64,000 nucleotides of DNA, taken from the NCBI RefSeq assembly GCF_001634365.1, contig NZ_CP014580.1, positions 62,001-126,000 of the forward strand. Reading direction: 5' to 3'. The translations under genes were made by a program, and so were the position numbers. Shown here one piece after another: positions 36,326-44,946 of this stretch. This stretch comes from Paraburkholderia phytofirmans OLGA172. GTDB lineage: Bacteria > Pseudomonadota > Gammaproteobacteria > Burkholderiales > Burkholderiaceae. The notes beneath the pieces were generated by a model. That model saw only the letters and a list, made by a program, of their open reading frames with translations. It had not been told where the DNA came from and made no database searches. Numbering within the stretch: position 1 is the first letter of the stretch; the number at the start of each line of letters is the position of its first letter.

Positions 36326-37336
36326 ATGTCTAGCACACTTACGGCTCTCGTCTTGCAGGGCGGCGGCGCACTGGGAGCATACGAATTCGGCGCGATCAAA
36401 GCCATCTTCCAGCGCCAGAACTTCCGCTCGCATGTGATAACCGGCGTATCCATCGGCGCCCTGGCCGCGGCTGTCCTCGCCGGAGCAAAGGGCGATCCTA
36501 TCGAGACCCTGGAGGACATGTGGGACAGATTTTCCGTCTCCGCTCTTCCATCGATGCCCGGTCTGGACGCATGGTTGGCGATGTTCGGTGCGCACGGAAT
36601 GATCCGAGTGGCCCCGACTTTTCTCCTGGCGCCTTTGATCGCCACCAGTATTATGGACATGGCACCGCTAAGAGAATGGCTGACGGAGTCGGTAGATTTC
36701 GACAAGCTGAACGCAAATGCGACGCGCGTGATCATCACCGCGGTGAATGCTGCGACGGGCGCCTATGAGGAATTTGATAACAGGGACGGCTTGACTGTCG
36801 ACCATGTCATCGCGAGCGCGAGTCTGCCACCGGCATTTCCGATGACTTTCATCGACGACAAGCCGTATTGGGATGGTGGCCTTGTCTCCAACACTCCGTT
36901 GCGGTGCGCCATCAACGCGCTGGAGCAGATCGACGCGGATGATCCCGAGGTGAAACGCGAACTGATCGCGATGGATGCAAGTCATATCTCGCCGTCGACA
37001 CCTCAGACGATGTCGGACGTGGTGGGCCGTCTGTTGCAGATCTATTTCTTTGGAAAGTTGCGGCTCGATCTCAAGCTTTTCGAACAGTTCAACGGCTATC
37101 TCGATCTGATTGAACATCTCGATCAGGAACTGCCGCCAGCGAGCCCGTTGCGTCAACACCCGGCGTACAGACGCCTGATGGCGCACCGGAAAATCGACCG
37201 TTTCGTGCTGATATCCGGCGATGGGCAGGAATCGATTGGTGCGGCGACTGACTTTTCCCGCTCGTCCACACGACGCCGGATCGAGCGCGGCTACCGGGAT
37301 GCAATGCGCACCTTGAGTTCCGGCGAAGCCGCATAA
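36326..37336 (+). CDS. Patatin-like phospholipase
   Basis: This 336-residue protein has the oxyanion glycine loop QGGGALGAYE (11-20), nucleophile S42 in GVSIGA, and catalytic aspartate D183 in DGGLVSN. The Ser-Asp dyad is complete. No signal peptide is seen, so it probably acts on lipids from the cytosol, or on polyhydroxyalkanoate granules or acyl substrates. Separated from ppk2 by 144 bp; may share regulation. Confidence 0.87.
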   Translation: MSSTLTALVLQGGGALGAYEFGAIKAIFQRQNFRSHVITGVSIGALAAAVLAGAKGDPIETLEDMWDRFSVSALPSMPGLDAWLAMFGAHGMIRVAPTFLLAPLIATSIMDMAPLREWLTESVDFDKLNANATRVIITAVNAATGAYEEFDNRDGLTVDHVIASASLPPAFPMTFIDDKPYWDGGLVSNTPLRCAINALEQIDADDPEVKRELIAMDASHISPSTPQTMSDVVGRLLQIYFFGKLRLDLKLFEQFNGYLDLIEHLDQELPPASPLRQHPAYRRLMAHRKIDRFVLISGDGQESIGAATDFSRSSTRRRIERGYRDAMRTLSSGEAA

Positions 37337-37484
37337 GTGCCCCACGCGCACGAGGATGTGACATACACATATGAGCGAACCGGCAAGTTGACCGGCACGA
37401 GTTGCCGCAGCGACCAGTCATCAGACATGGCCTGTTGTGACGCCGTTCCTTGCAGACCGGGCGGATGGCGAACGGGCCGGCCAA

Positions 37485-39233
37485 TCACTCGCCCGGCCAG
37501 TCAACGCGATGCTGTGCGGTATAACTGCGAACGGCATCCGCCACAGTCTCGAAGAAATGTGTATCGTCAAATATTTCGAAGAGCCCATAGGCTCGCAGCC
37601 GGTCCTTCACCGGGCCTTTCATCTCTGCAAAATACAGTGCGATGCCCGCAGTTTCCAGCTCGTGATCAAGCCTGGAGAGCATGTCAGCAGCAGTCACGTC
37701 AATATCGGTGATCGGCTCCGAGGCAACGACCAAGCATTCAGGTGGCTGCGCCGCTTGTGCGATACCCCGTCGCACGTGCTGGCTAAAAATCTCCGCATTC
37801 GCGAAAAAGAGTGGCGCATCCCAGCGAATCAGCAGAAGGCCGGGGACCTGTTTTGCGTCCGGGTGCCGTACAACATCGTGATAACCAGGCCTCCCCTCGA
37901 TCTTGCCCAGAATGGCGTCGTAAGGGTGCCACGCGCGCCAGACAAATGACAGCAGCGAAAGGCCGATAGCAATGAAGATGCCCTGTACGACACCGACCAT
38001 GAGAACGCCTGCAAAGCAAACCATGGACAGCACGAACTCGCTGCGGCGCATTCGATAAAGACGTGTCACGTTTCCGAGATCGAAGAGCGAGACGGCGGCA
38101 GAAACAATGACCGCGGCGAGCGCGGCGTTCGGCACGTGCGTTAGCAACCCAGGAGCCACGATCAGCAGAAAGGCGATACAGAGCGCGGACACAACGCAGG
38201 TCAACTGTGTCTTTGCGCCGGCTGCCTCGGCAACCGGCGTTCGTGACGCACTGCTGCAGACTGGGACACCCTGCAGCAGACCAGCCGCGATATTGGCGAT
38301 GCCAAGCGCCACGAGCTCCTGGTTCCGGTCGACCGTGTAGGCGCCACGCAGGGCAAACGCGCGCGACAACACGCTCATATCGGCAAACGATACGAGAGCG
38401 ATAGCGATCGCGGCGCCACTCAACTCCCGTACGTCATGCAGCGACACGGCGGGAAGACGAACCGCCGCCAAACCTTCAGGCAGCCGGCCTACGACAGCGA
38501 TACCGACACGCACTTCCGGTTCCAGAAGCCAGACCGCCACGGTTGCCGTGGCCACGGCAATCAGGGTGGCGGGAAGCGCAGCCGCATACCGCTTGAGCAA
38601 TGCAATTGTCCCCAGGCACGAAACGCCAATGGCGCAGGCAACCCAGTTTATCTGCCCGGCGACGACACCCTGGAAGACCCTTGTTACCTCGTCGAGGAAC
38701 CTGCCGCCCGGAACCGCGAAACCGAGCAATCTCGGAAACTGGCTCACGAACAGTGTGAGCGCAATCCCGTTGAGATAGCCATACTGGATCGGTTTCGACA
38801 GAAGATCTGTGATAAAGCTCAGCCTGAGCAGTCCGATCAACGCACAGCAGATTCCAGACAGCATCGCCAGCGTACCAGCAAGCGCGAGTGCCGATTCCGG
38901 CCGGCCGTCGGCGAGAGGGACGACGGCAGCGGCAATCAGCGCAGTCAGTGCGGAATCGGGGCCGAGAACGAGGATCCGGCTGGGTCCGAAAATAGCGTAG
39001 GCGAACAGAGCGGCGATGCTTGCATACAAGCCGCCGACGCCGGGCAGCCCGGCGGCCTGCGCAAAGCTCAGTCCGGTTGGTACGAGTACGGCGGTCAGCA
39101 CGATGCCCGCGAACACGTCCTTTGCGAACCAGTCACGCTTATAAGTTCGCAACGTAGCGACAGCCGGTATCCAGTGCCATACGCCCGGGGAAGCCGGAGC
39201 AGGGTCACGCGGCGAGAGCGGAAGACGCTTCAT
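37485..39233 (-). CDS. SulP-family anion transporter with STAS domain
   Basis: A protein of about 582 residues. The SulP membrane domain opens DVFAGIVLTAVLVPTGLSFAQAAGLPGVGGLYASI, with GPDSALTALIAAAVVPL and VPVCSSASRTPVAEAAGAKTQ (the latter matching the conserved loop). A C-terminal STAS domain follows (LLLIRWDAPLFFANAEIFS ... LVVASEPITDIDVTAADMLSRL). Start ATG 39233 is favoured; GTG 39317 is possible. SulP proteins carry sulfate, bicarbonate or C4-dicarboxylates; substrate not assignable here. Confidence 0.85.
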   Translation of the reverse strand: MKRLPLSPRDPAPASPGVWHWIPAVATLRTYKRDWFAKDVFAGIVLTAVLVPTGLSFAQAAGLPGVGGLYASIAALFAYAIFGPSRILVLGPDSALTALIAAAVVPLADGRPESALALAGTLAMLSGICCALIGLLRLSFITDLLSKPIQYGYLNGIALTLFVSQFPRLLGFAVPGGRFLDEVTRVFQGVVAGQINWVACAIGVSCLGTIALLKRYAAALPATLIAVATATVAVWLLEPEVRVGIAVVGRLPEGLAAVRLPAVSLHDVRELSGAAIAIALVSFADMSVLSRAFALRGAYTVDRNQELVALGIANIAAGLLQGVPVCSSASRTPVAEAAGAKTQLTCVVSALCIAFLLIVAPGLLTHVPNAALAAVIVSAAVSLFDLGNVTRLYRMRRSEFVLSMVCFAGVLMVGVVQGIFIAIGLSLLSFVWRAWHPYDAILGKIEGRPGYHDVVRHPDAKQVPGLLLIRWDAPLFFANAEIFSQHVRRGIAQAAQPPECLVVASEPITDIDVTAADMLSRLDHELETAGIALYFAEMKGPVKDRLRAYGLFEIFDDTHFFETVADAVRSYTAQHRVDWPGE

Positions 39234-39522
39234 GTTCGGAGCTGTAGATGGGGCTTCAGGGCTGGCGTCGATCGGCACAAGCGCATGCCGGCATAACCCG
39301 GCTTTCGCAGCAACCACGCCACTTGTGTGTGTCTGGACAGGTCATCGCGGGGGCGGCCTCCGTTTGACGTGAGCTATAAGGGCGCCTCTACGCTCGATCT
39401 ATCTGGCGCCTTGGTAGATAGTGACAGGTTTCCCCATTCATGCATGGAATTCGTCGTTTGAACGGGGCTGGTGCGCTCATTGCGGGTGGCGGTCGCGGAA
39501 ACTCCACTTCGTCGTCTCCACC

Positions 39523-39536
39523 TTGACCGATGTCAA
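39523..39536. promoter_or_regulatory. CRP/FNR-type dyad (TTGAC-N4-GTCAA)
   Basis: TTGACCGATGTCAA lies in the divergent sulP-arsD gap, 86 bp before arsD and 289 bp from the sulP ATG. It may regulate either. Confidence 0.6.
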
Positions 39537-39622
39537 CGACTGGTTCCACTGCAGTGCCAACATGGACTGTAAAACGCGGCTGCAGCTTTGCCGCACGAAC
39601 GGATCTACCCGCAGGAGGGAAG

Positions 39623-39988
39623 ATGAGCAAGCTTGAAGTGTTTGAGCCGGCGATGTGTTGCCCGACCGGCTTGTGCGGGGTCGACGTCAATCCGGTACTG
39701 GTTCAGTTCAACGCCGACTTTCAATGGCTGGCGGACCACGGTGTCGAAGTTGTCAGACACGGTCTCGGACACGATGCGGCGGCGTTTGCTGCCAATCCGG
39801 AAGTGGTCCGGGAAATGCAGGCCGGTATGGACCGTCTGCCCATCGCGATGGTGGATGGCGGGATCATCTCGATCGGCGCCTATCCATCGCGTGCCCAATT
39901 GACTCAGAAAATTGGCCTGAAGGTTTCCGCCGCCGAAAAGCCGCACATCAGAGCGGGTGCCTGTGGCTGCAAGCCCGGCGAATGTTGA
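39623..39988 (+). CDS. arsD: ArsD arsenite metallochaperone
   Basis: A 121-residue protein with the As(III)-binding triad C12, C13 and C18 (AMCCPTGLCG), and a second cysteine cluster at the C-terminus (CGCKPGEC). AGGAGG five bases before ATG 39623 defines the start. ArsD hands As(III) to ArsA, encoded 13 bp downstream. It has weak repressor activity in some systems. Confidence 0.93.
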   Translation: MSKLEVFEPAMCCPTGLCGVDVNPVLVQFNADFQWLADHGVEVVRHGLGHDAAAFAANPEVVREMQAGMDRLPIAMVDGGIISIGAYPSRAQLTQKIGLKVSAAEKPHIRAGACGCKPGEC

Positions 39989-40001
39989 GGGACACACTGA
40001 C

Positions 40002-41756
40002 ATGACGCTACCTGTCGCTAACACCCGCCATCTCTTCTTTACCGGAAAAGGCGGCGTTGGTAAGACATCACTTGCCTGTGCAACGGCCCTGCGATTGGCC
40101 GAAGACGGCCAGACCGTGCTGCTGGTCAGCACCGACCCGGCATCCAATCTCGACGAGGTTCTCGAGACCCCGCTCTGCGGGCAACCAACGCCCGTCAATC
40201 AGGTCCCCAACCTCCATGCGCTGAACATCGACCCGGAGCGCGCTGCAAGCGCATACCGCGAACGCATGGTCGCCCCCTATCGAGGCATACTCCCCGATGC
40301 AGCCATCCGCAGCATGGAAGAGCAGTTTTCTGGCGGCTGCACCGTTGAGATTGCCGCGTTCGATGCGTTTGCCAACCTGCTCGCAGGTAGCGTCATCACG
40401 AACGCTTATGACCACGTCATCTTCGACACGGCGCCTACGGGGCATACATTGCGCCTGCTGACGCTGCCGTCCGCGTGGAGCAATTTCCTGTCGACGAACA
40501 CGACGGGAAATTCATGCCTTGGACCGCTTGCAGGTCTCGAGCCCAACAAGCAACTGTACGCAGCGGCCGTTGCCGAACTGACCGACCGCGACCACACCAC
40601 GGTGGTCCTTGTCGCCCGTCCAGATACGTCGGCATTCCGTGAAGCCGAGCGTACCCGTATCGAATTGGCGGACCTCGGCGTCAGGAACCTGGTGCTCGCT
40701 GTCAACGGTGTGTTCAAAGCGACTTCACCTGACGACGTCATCGCCCGCGCGATGGAAGCGCAGCAGGCTGCCGCCATCGAGGCCATGCCGCGGGGGCTCG
40801 CAGCACTGGAGCGAAGTCAGACAGGATTCATTCCGATGGGACTGGTTGGCCTGCGCGCGCTAAAGGCCTATCTGCACCCCGAGCAGATTGCCGCCCCCCA
40901 GACGGTTCCCGGCTTAAGCGTCGAGTTGCCAGGCGGCCTTCTGCCACTCATCGACGAGCTCGAGAAGACCAGACATGGCCTGATCATGACGATGGGCAAG
41001 GGCGGCGTCGGCAAGACAACGGTGGCAGCTGCGATAGCGCTTGAACTTGCACAGCGCGGCCATAACGTCCTGCTTTCGACGACAGACCCCGCTGCTCATG
41101 TGGCATGGACGCTGCAGGAGTCACTGCCTGGTTTGAGCGTGGATCACATCGACGCGGCGCTAGAAGTCGACCGTTACCGCAATGAAGTTCTCGCCAGGGC
41201 CGGCGCTTACCTCGATGCGCAGGCGAAGGCAATGCTCGAGGAAGACCTGCGCTCGCCATGCACTGAGGAGATCGCGGTGTTCCGTGCCTTCGCTCGCACG
41301 GTGGACGAGGGCCGGGACTCCTTTGTGATACTGGACACGGCACCGACCGGACACACCATTCTGCTGATGGACTCAGCCGAGGCCTACCATCGCGAAGTCA
41401 TGCGCACACAGGGTGACATGCCGGAAGCCGTCCGCCAGCTTCTGCCGCGGCTGCGTGACCCTGAGTTCACGCACGTGCTGATCGTGACGCTCGCAGAAGC
41501 GACGCCGGTGCATGAAGCGGAGCGCCTGCAAGCCGACCTCCGCCGGGCGCAGATTGAGCCGTATGCGTGGGTCATCGACCAAAGCCTGCTTGCAAGCGGA
41601 ACGCACGACCCGGCACTCGCTGAGCGAGGGCGTTATGAAGCGCCATTCATCGAGCGAGTGATCAAGCAGGACGCAAAGCGGTCGGTGTTGCTGCCGTGGC
41701 AGGCCACCCCACCCGTTGGCCTTCACGGGCTCGAAGAGTTATCGCGCGGACATTGA
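40002..41756 (+). CDS. arsA: ArsA arsenite-stimulated ATPase
   Basis: This 584-residue two-domain ATPase has two P-loops, FFTGKGGVGKTS near residue 15 and TMGKGGVGKTT near 330. Each half also has the DTAPTGHT signature. Cysteines at the metal site lie in SGGCTVEIAAF, GNSCLGPLAG and SPCTEEIAVF. ArsA energises ArsB- or Acr3-type permeases. No permease is adjacent; the nearest is acr3 about 22 kb upstream, so a pairing in trans is possible. Confidence 0.94.
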   Translation: MTLPVANTRHLFFTGKGGVGKTSLACATALRLAEDGQTVLLVSTDPASNLDEVLETPLCGQPTPVNQVPNLHALNIDPERAASAYRERMVAPYRGILPDAAIRSMEEQFSGGCTVEIAAFDAFANLLAGSVITNAYDHVIFDTAPTGHTLRLLTLPSAWSNFLSTNTTGNSCLGPLAGLEPNKQLYAAAVAELTDRDHTTVVLVARPDTSAFREAERTRIELADLGVRNLVLAVNGVFKATSPDDVIARAMEAQQAAAIEAMPRGLAALERSQTGFIPMGLVGLRALKAYLHPEQIAAPQTVPGLSVELPGGLLPLIDELEKTRHGLIMTMGKGGVGKTTVAAAIALELAQRGHNVLLSTTDPAAHVAWTLQESLPGLSVDHIDAALEVDRYRNEVLARAGAYLDAQAKAMLEEDLRSPCTEEIAVFRAFARTVDEGRDSFVILDTAPTGHTILLMDSAEAYHREVMRTQGDMPEAVRQLLPRLRDPEFTHVLIVTLAEATPVHEAERLQADLRRAQIEPYAWVIDQSLLASGTHDPALAERGRYEAPFIERVIKQDAKRSVLLPWQATPPVGLHGLEELSRGH

Positions 41757-41792
41757 CTGGTATGCAAGGTCTGCTTCGCGCAGCAATTGCTG

Positions 41793-42653
41793 CTACAGCG
41801 CATTCAGCGGAATCTTCAGATAGCTGATGCCATTTTCCTCGGCGGGTGGAAACTCGCCACCCCGTATGTTGACCTGCACCGACGGCAGAATCAGCGTGGG
41901 CATTGCGAGGGTCGCGTCACGCGCTTCGCGCACGTGTACGAAGTGTTCTTCTGTTACGCCGTCATGCACATGGATGTTATGCGCACGCTGCGCTAGCACC
42001 GTGGTTTCCCACTCGGGTTCCCGGCCCTCGGGTGGATAGTCGTGGCACATGAAGAGCCGGGTGTTGCCCGGCAGGTCCAGCAACTTTCGAATCGATCTGT
42101 ATAGCCTGTGCGCATCGCCGCCCGGGAAGTCGCAACGCGCTGTGCCGACATCCGGCATGAATAGCGTGTCGCCCACGAAGACGGCATCGCCAATCTGGTA
42201 GGCCGTGTCGGCAGGCGTATGGCCTGGCACATACAGCGCTTTTGCAGTCACATCACCAATGGAAAACTCCTCGTCTTCGCGGAACAAAAGGTCGAACTGG
42301 GAGCCGTCAAGGCGGAATTCGGGCTCCAGATTGAAGAGTTTCTTGAAGACGCCCTGAACGGTGCGAATGTGCTCTCCAATCGCAATCCTGCCGCCAAGCT
42401 CGCCGCGCAAATAATGTGCTGCGGAAACGTGGTCAGCATGCGCGTGCGTTTCCAGAATCCACTGCACCCGCAGGCCGCGCTGGCGAACGAACTCGATGAC
42501 TTTGTCGGCATTCGTCGTCGAAGTGCGTCCTGCCTTGGGGTCGTAGTCAAGAACGGGGTCAATGACTGCACATTCCTGATGCCCGGACTGGAAAACGACG
42601 TACGTGACTGTGCCGGTGACCGGGTCGAAGAACGGTTGAACGATGGGCAGCAT
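41793..42653 (-). CDS. blh: Blh-type metallo-beta-lactamase-fold hydrolase / persulfide dioxygenase
   Basis: This 286-residue MBL-fold protein has the metal motif HAHADH (H70, H72, D74, H75), with further ligands in VPGHTPADTAY, GDTLF and CHDYPP. The MFxPxFDxxTxTxxY-type start and DYDPKAGRTS fit Blh/ETHE1-like proteins, which oxidise glutathione persulfide. It is divergent from bigR across an AT-rich dyad and should be repressed by it. Confidence 0.87.
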   Translation of the reverse strand: MLPIVQPFFDPVTGTVTYVVFQSGHQECAVIDPVLDYDPKAGRTSTTNADKVIEFVRQRGLRVQWILETHAHADHVSAAHYLRGELGGRIAIGEHIRTVQGVFKKLFNLEPEFRLDGSQFDLLFREDEEFSIGDVTAKALYVPGHTPADTAYQIGDAVFVGDTLFMPDVGTARCDFPGGDAHRLYRSIRKLLDLPGNTRLFMCHDYPPEGREPEWETTVLAQRAHNIHVHDGVTEEHFVHVREARDATLAMPTLILPSVQVNIRGGEFPPAEENGISYLKIPLNAL

Positions 42654-42684
42654 CCTGACCTCCTCAGATGTTACTCATTCTATT

Positions 42685-42718
42685 CACAACTAATATACAA
42701 TGCAATATAATGTTTGTG
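42685..42718. promoter_or_regulatory. Putative BigR operator
   Basis: Imperfect AT-rich dyad: CACAACTAATATA at 42685-42697 and TATAATGTTTGTG at 42706-42718 (10 of 13 positions pair). It overlaps the probable promoters of divergent blh and bigR, as BigR sites do in Xylella and Agrobacterium. Confidence 0.6.
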
Positions 42719-42739
42719 TGTAAATTATAGGATGGTGAG

Positions 42740-43057
42740 ATGAGGAAGAAGTCCGTCCCAATCGACCTGTCGGTGATGCAGGCATCGGCAGAGAAAGCCT
42801 GTGCGCTACTGAAGGTGCTGGCCAATCCCGACAGGTTGCTTCTGATGTGCCAGTTGTCGCGGGGCGAGTTATGTGTGAGCGACCTCGAGGAACAGTTGGG
42901 CATACGTCAGCCGACGCTTTCCCAACAGCTCGGCGTGCTTCGCGATAACGAACTCGTGGCGACACGGCGGGAGGGAAAGAGCATCTTTTATTCCATCGCG
43001 AGCAAGGAAGCGATTGCCGTCATGAACGTGCTGTACGACCAGTTTTGCGCTCAATGA
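42740..43057 (+). CDS. bigR: BigR/SqrR-type sulfide-responsive repressor
   Basis: A 105-residue ArsR-superfamily winged helix: KVLANPDRLLLMCQLSRGELCVSDLEEQLG, then recognition helix QPTLSQQLGVLRDNELV. Cysteines C45 and C103 occupy the positions expected for the redox pair that forms a polysulfide bridge. It should repress its own operon and blh until persulfide appears. First gene of bigR-pmpA-pmpB. Confidence 0.87.
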   Translation: MRKKSVPIDLSVMQASAEKACALLKVLANPDRLLLMCQLSRGELCVSDLEEQLGIRQPTLSQQLGVLRDNELVATRREGKSIFYSIASKEAIAVMNVLYDQFCAQ

Positions 43058-43069
43058 AGGTGAGGAGAG

Positions 43070-43504
43070 ATGTCGATTGATATCGCGAGTTTTACGCCGG
43101 GCCTGTCATTGACTGGCGGTCTGGTGATTGGCGCTGCGGCTACCGTGCTTGTTTTATTCAACGGACGTATCGCTGGCATCAGCGGCATCCTCGGTGGCCT
43201 GCTCGGCTCGCCACACAAAGATTCAGGATGGCGCGTCGCTTTTCTTGCAGGGCTGATAGGGGCGCCTGTGCTGGCAAGCCTGCTCGGAAACCCGGTATCG
43301 CCTGATATCCAGGCTGGGTGGGGCGAAATACTCATTGCAGGCTTTCTGGTAGGCATCGGCACGCGTTACGCGAGCGGTTGCACAAGCGGCCATGGTGTCT
43401 GCGGCATCTCGCGCGGGTCCATCCGTTCGCTGGTCGCGACGGCAACATTCATGGCAAGCGGTTTTGTGACCGTGTTCGTGTTCAGACATCTGCTGGGAGG
43501 CTGA
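43070..43504 (+). CDS. pmpA: YeeE/YedE-family sulfur transporter, first half
   Basis: A 144-residue membrane protein with about four helices and the signature [21 protein letters not shown], whose cysteine is thought to bind thiosulfate or sulfide in YeeE-type transporters. Ends one base before the next gene, with which it likely forms one transporter. Name follows bigR-operon usage in Xylella and Agrobacterium. Confidence 0.85.
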   Translation: MSIDIASFTPGLSLTGGLVIGAAATVLVLFNGRIAGISGILGGLLGSPHKDSGWRVAFLAGLIGAPVLASLLGNPVSPDIQAGWGEILIAGFLVGIGTRYASGCTSGHGVCGISRGSIRSLVATATFMASGFVTVFVFRHLLGG

Positions 43505-43505
43505 A

Positions 43506-43937
43506 ATGGGTTTGATCACTGCTCTAATTTCCGGGCTTCTGTTCGGCGTCGGTCTGATGGTGTCTGGCATGGCCAATCCGGCGAAGGTGCTGGGATTTCT
43601 CGACATCGCGGGGCGCTGGGACCCGTCTCTTGCATTCGTGATGGCCGGGGCGATAACCGTCGGCTCTATCGCGTTCCTGTTTGCAAAACGCCGCAGAAAA
43701 TCACTGCTGGGTCTGCCGATGCAGATTCCCGCCAACTCATCCGTGACATTGAGACTGGTCCTGGGAAGCGCGGTGTTCGGCGTCGGCTGGGGGCTTGCAG
43801 GATTTTGCCCGGGACCCGCGCTGGTCGCGTTGGGTGCTGGTTTTCCGAAGGCATGGGGCTTTGTGGTCGCGATGCTGGCCGGCATGGCTGCGTTCGAGTT
43901 CCTTAAGCGCGCGAAGCTAAGCCGTCAGCGTGCCTGA
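43506..43937 (+). CDS. pmpB: YeeE/YedE-family sulfur transporter, second half
   Basis: A 143-residue membrane protein: [31 protein letters not shown] at the N-terminus and [16 protein letters not shown] with the conserved cysteine. Partner of pmpA; together they equal a full-length YeeE. Last intact gene of the bigR operon before the interrupted periplasmic-protein gene. Confidence 0.85.
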   Translation: MGLITALISGLLFGVGLMVSGMANPAKVLGFLDIAGRWDPSLAFVMAGAITVGSIAFLFAKRRRKSLLGLPMQIPANSSVTLRLVLGSAVFGVGWGLAGFCPGPALVALGAGFPKAWGFVVAMLAGMAAFEFLKRAKLSRQRA

Positions 43938-43967
43938 CCTGTTGCGCATACGCTCAGGAGGTGTTTA

Positions 43968-44180
43968 ATGAAAGCGGCTACGTTGCTTACCTCTGCTATG
44001 GTGATAGCTGGGCTGAACACGCCGTTGCTGGCGTTCGCCGCAGACGCAGAACGCCAGGCTGAGGTGCAGCAGCGCGGTGCAGAGGTTATGCCCTTCAACC
44101 TCAAGGCCACGACTCACATTTTCACGAAATCGGACAATGGCGGGAGCCAGCGCGTCGTTGCGATGGATCCATCCGATGTA
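43968..44180 (+). pseudogene. 5' part of periplasmic-protein gene split by the IS3 nest
   Basis: Encodes a signal peptide (AATLLTSAMVIAGLNTPLLAFA) and EVMPFNLKATTHIFTKSDNGG. After codon 71 (GTA 44178-44180) the frame enters IS3 sequence and soon stops. The remainder resumes in frame at 52659. The full protein would have about 178 residues. Its role is unknown; related small proteins occur near stress genes in Burkholderia, from memory. Confidence 0.8.
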
Positions 44181-44221
44181 GCGGAAATTTTCAAGCTAGA
44201 TGTCGCCTCAACGATTTAGAT

Positions 44222-44856
44222 TCAGGCGGCTTTTGGTTCCTGTTGGTGGGGGCGTTGGATGAGTTCAGAGTTGTCGGTCTGGTCGGGATTCAAATGGACC
44301 GTGTGTACGCGCTTCCAGTTTCGGGTGGGGCCTTTCCATCGTAGCGGGTTGCGCTGCCTTGCCACCTCATAGAGCGTCGCACGGCGATCCAGAATCTGCT
44401 GGTCGAGGTTGGCGTGCCGCTGGGCAGGCGTGACGAAACGGATCGCGCTGTGACGATGTTCGTGGTTGTACCAGCGCACCAACCCGGTGACCCAGGCGCG
44501 CGCGGCAAATAGAGTGTCGAACGCCTGCAGAGGATAGGCCGGCCGATACTTCAGTGTTTTGAACAACGATTCCGAGAACGGGTTGTCGTTGCTCACGCCC
44601 GGTCGACTCAATGACGGCATGACACCGAGAGCCTGCAGAGTGGCGAGCATCGTGGCGCCCTTCATTGGGCCGCCGTTATCCGAATGCAGAATCACCTGGC
44701 CCGGTTTGATCGCTTCACGCACACATAGATCCTTCAGGAGCTCGCTGGCCTGGGCGCTGCACTCTTCGGCGTAGACCTGCCAGCCGACGACCATCCTGCT
44801 GAACACGTCCATGAACAGATAGAGATAGAAATACTGCCCGCGGACTGTCGTCGGCA
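44222..44856 (-). pseudogene. 3' exon of IS3-family OrfB transposase
   Basis: Encodes LPTTVRGQYFYLYLFMDVFSRMVVGWQVY, then HSDNGGPMKGATM, SRPGVSNDNPFSESLFKTLKY and the RWYNHEHRHSAI helix, i.e. most of the DDE domain including the second aspartate and glutamate. The 5' exon is at 49798-50242. TAC-C from the first exon and TG-CCG from this one join in frame across the intron to give 359 residues. It is a split gene rather than a decayed one. Confidence 0.85.
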
Positions 44857-44907
44857 GTAGAGTAAGAGGCAGGGCGTAGTCGAACTATTTCCCTGCCTCT
44901 CCTCTCC

Positions 44908-44941
44908 GAACCGGACTTGCACCTCTCGATGCATCCGGCTC
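44908..44941 (-). ncRNA. Domain V of group II intron 1
   Basis: A 34-nt hairpin whose arms GAGCCGGATGC and GTCCGGTTC pair across a GAGA-type loop, in the catalytic domain V position 50 bases before the intron 3' end. Confidence 0.8.
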
Positions 44942-44946
44942 TCCAT

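Noticed and set aside
38436..39296. Plus-strand open frame of 286 codons opposite sulP
   Set aside because: It mirrors the SulP codons and has no domain signature; the minus-strand transporter is certain.
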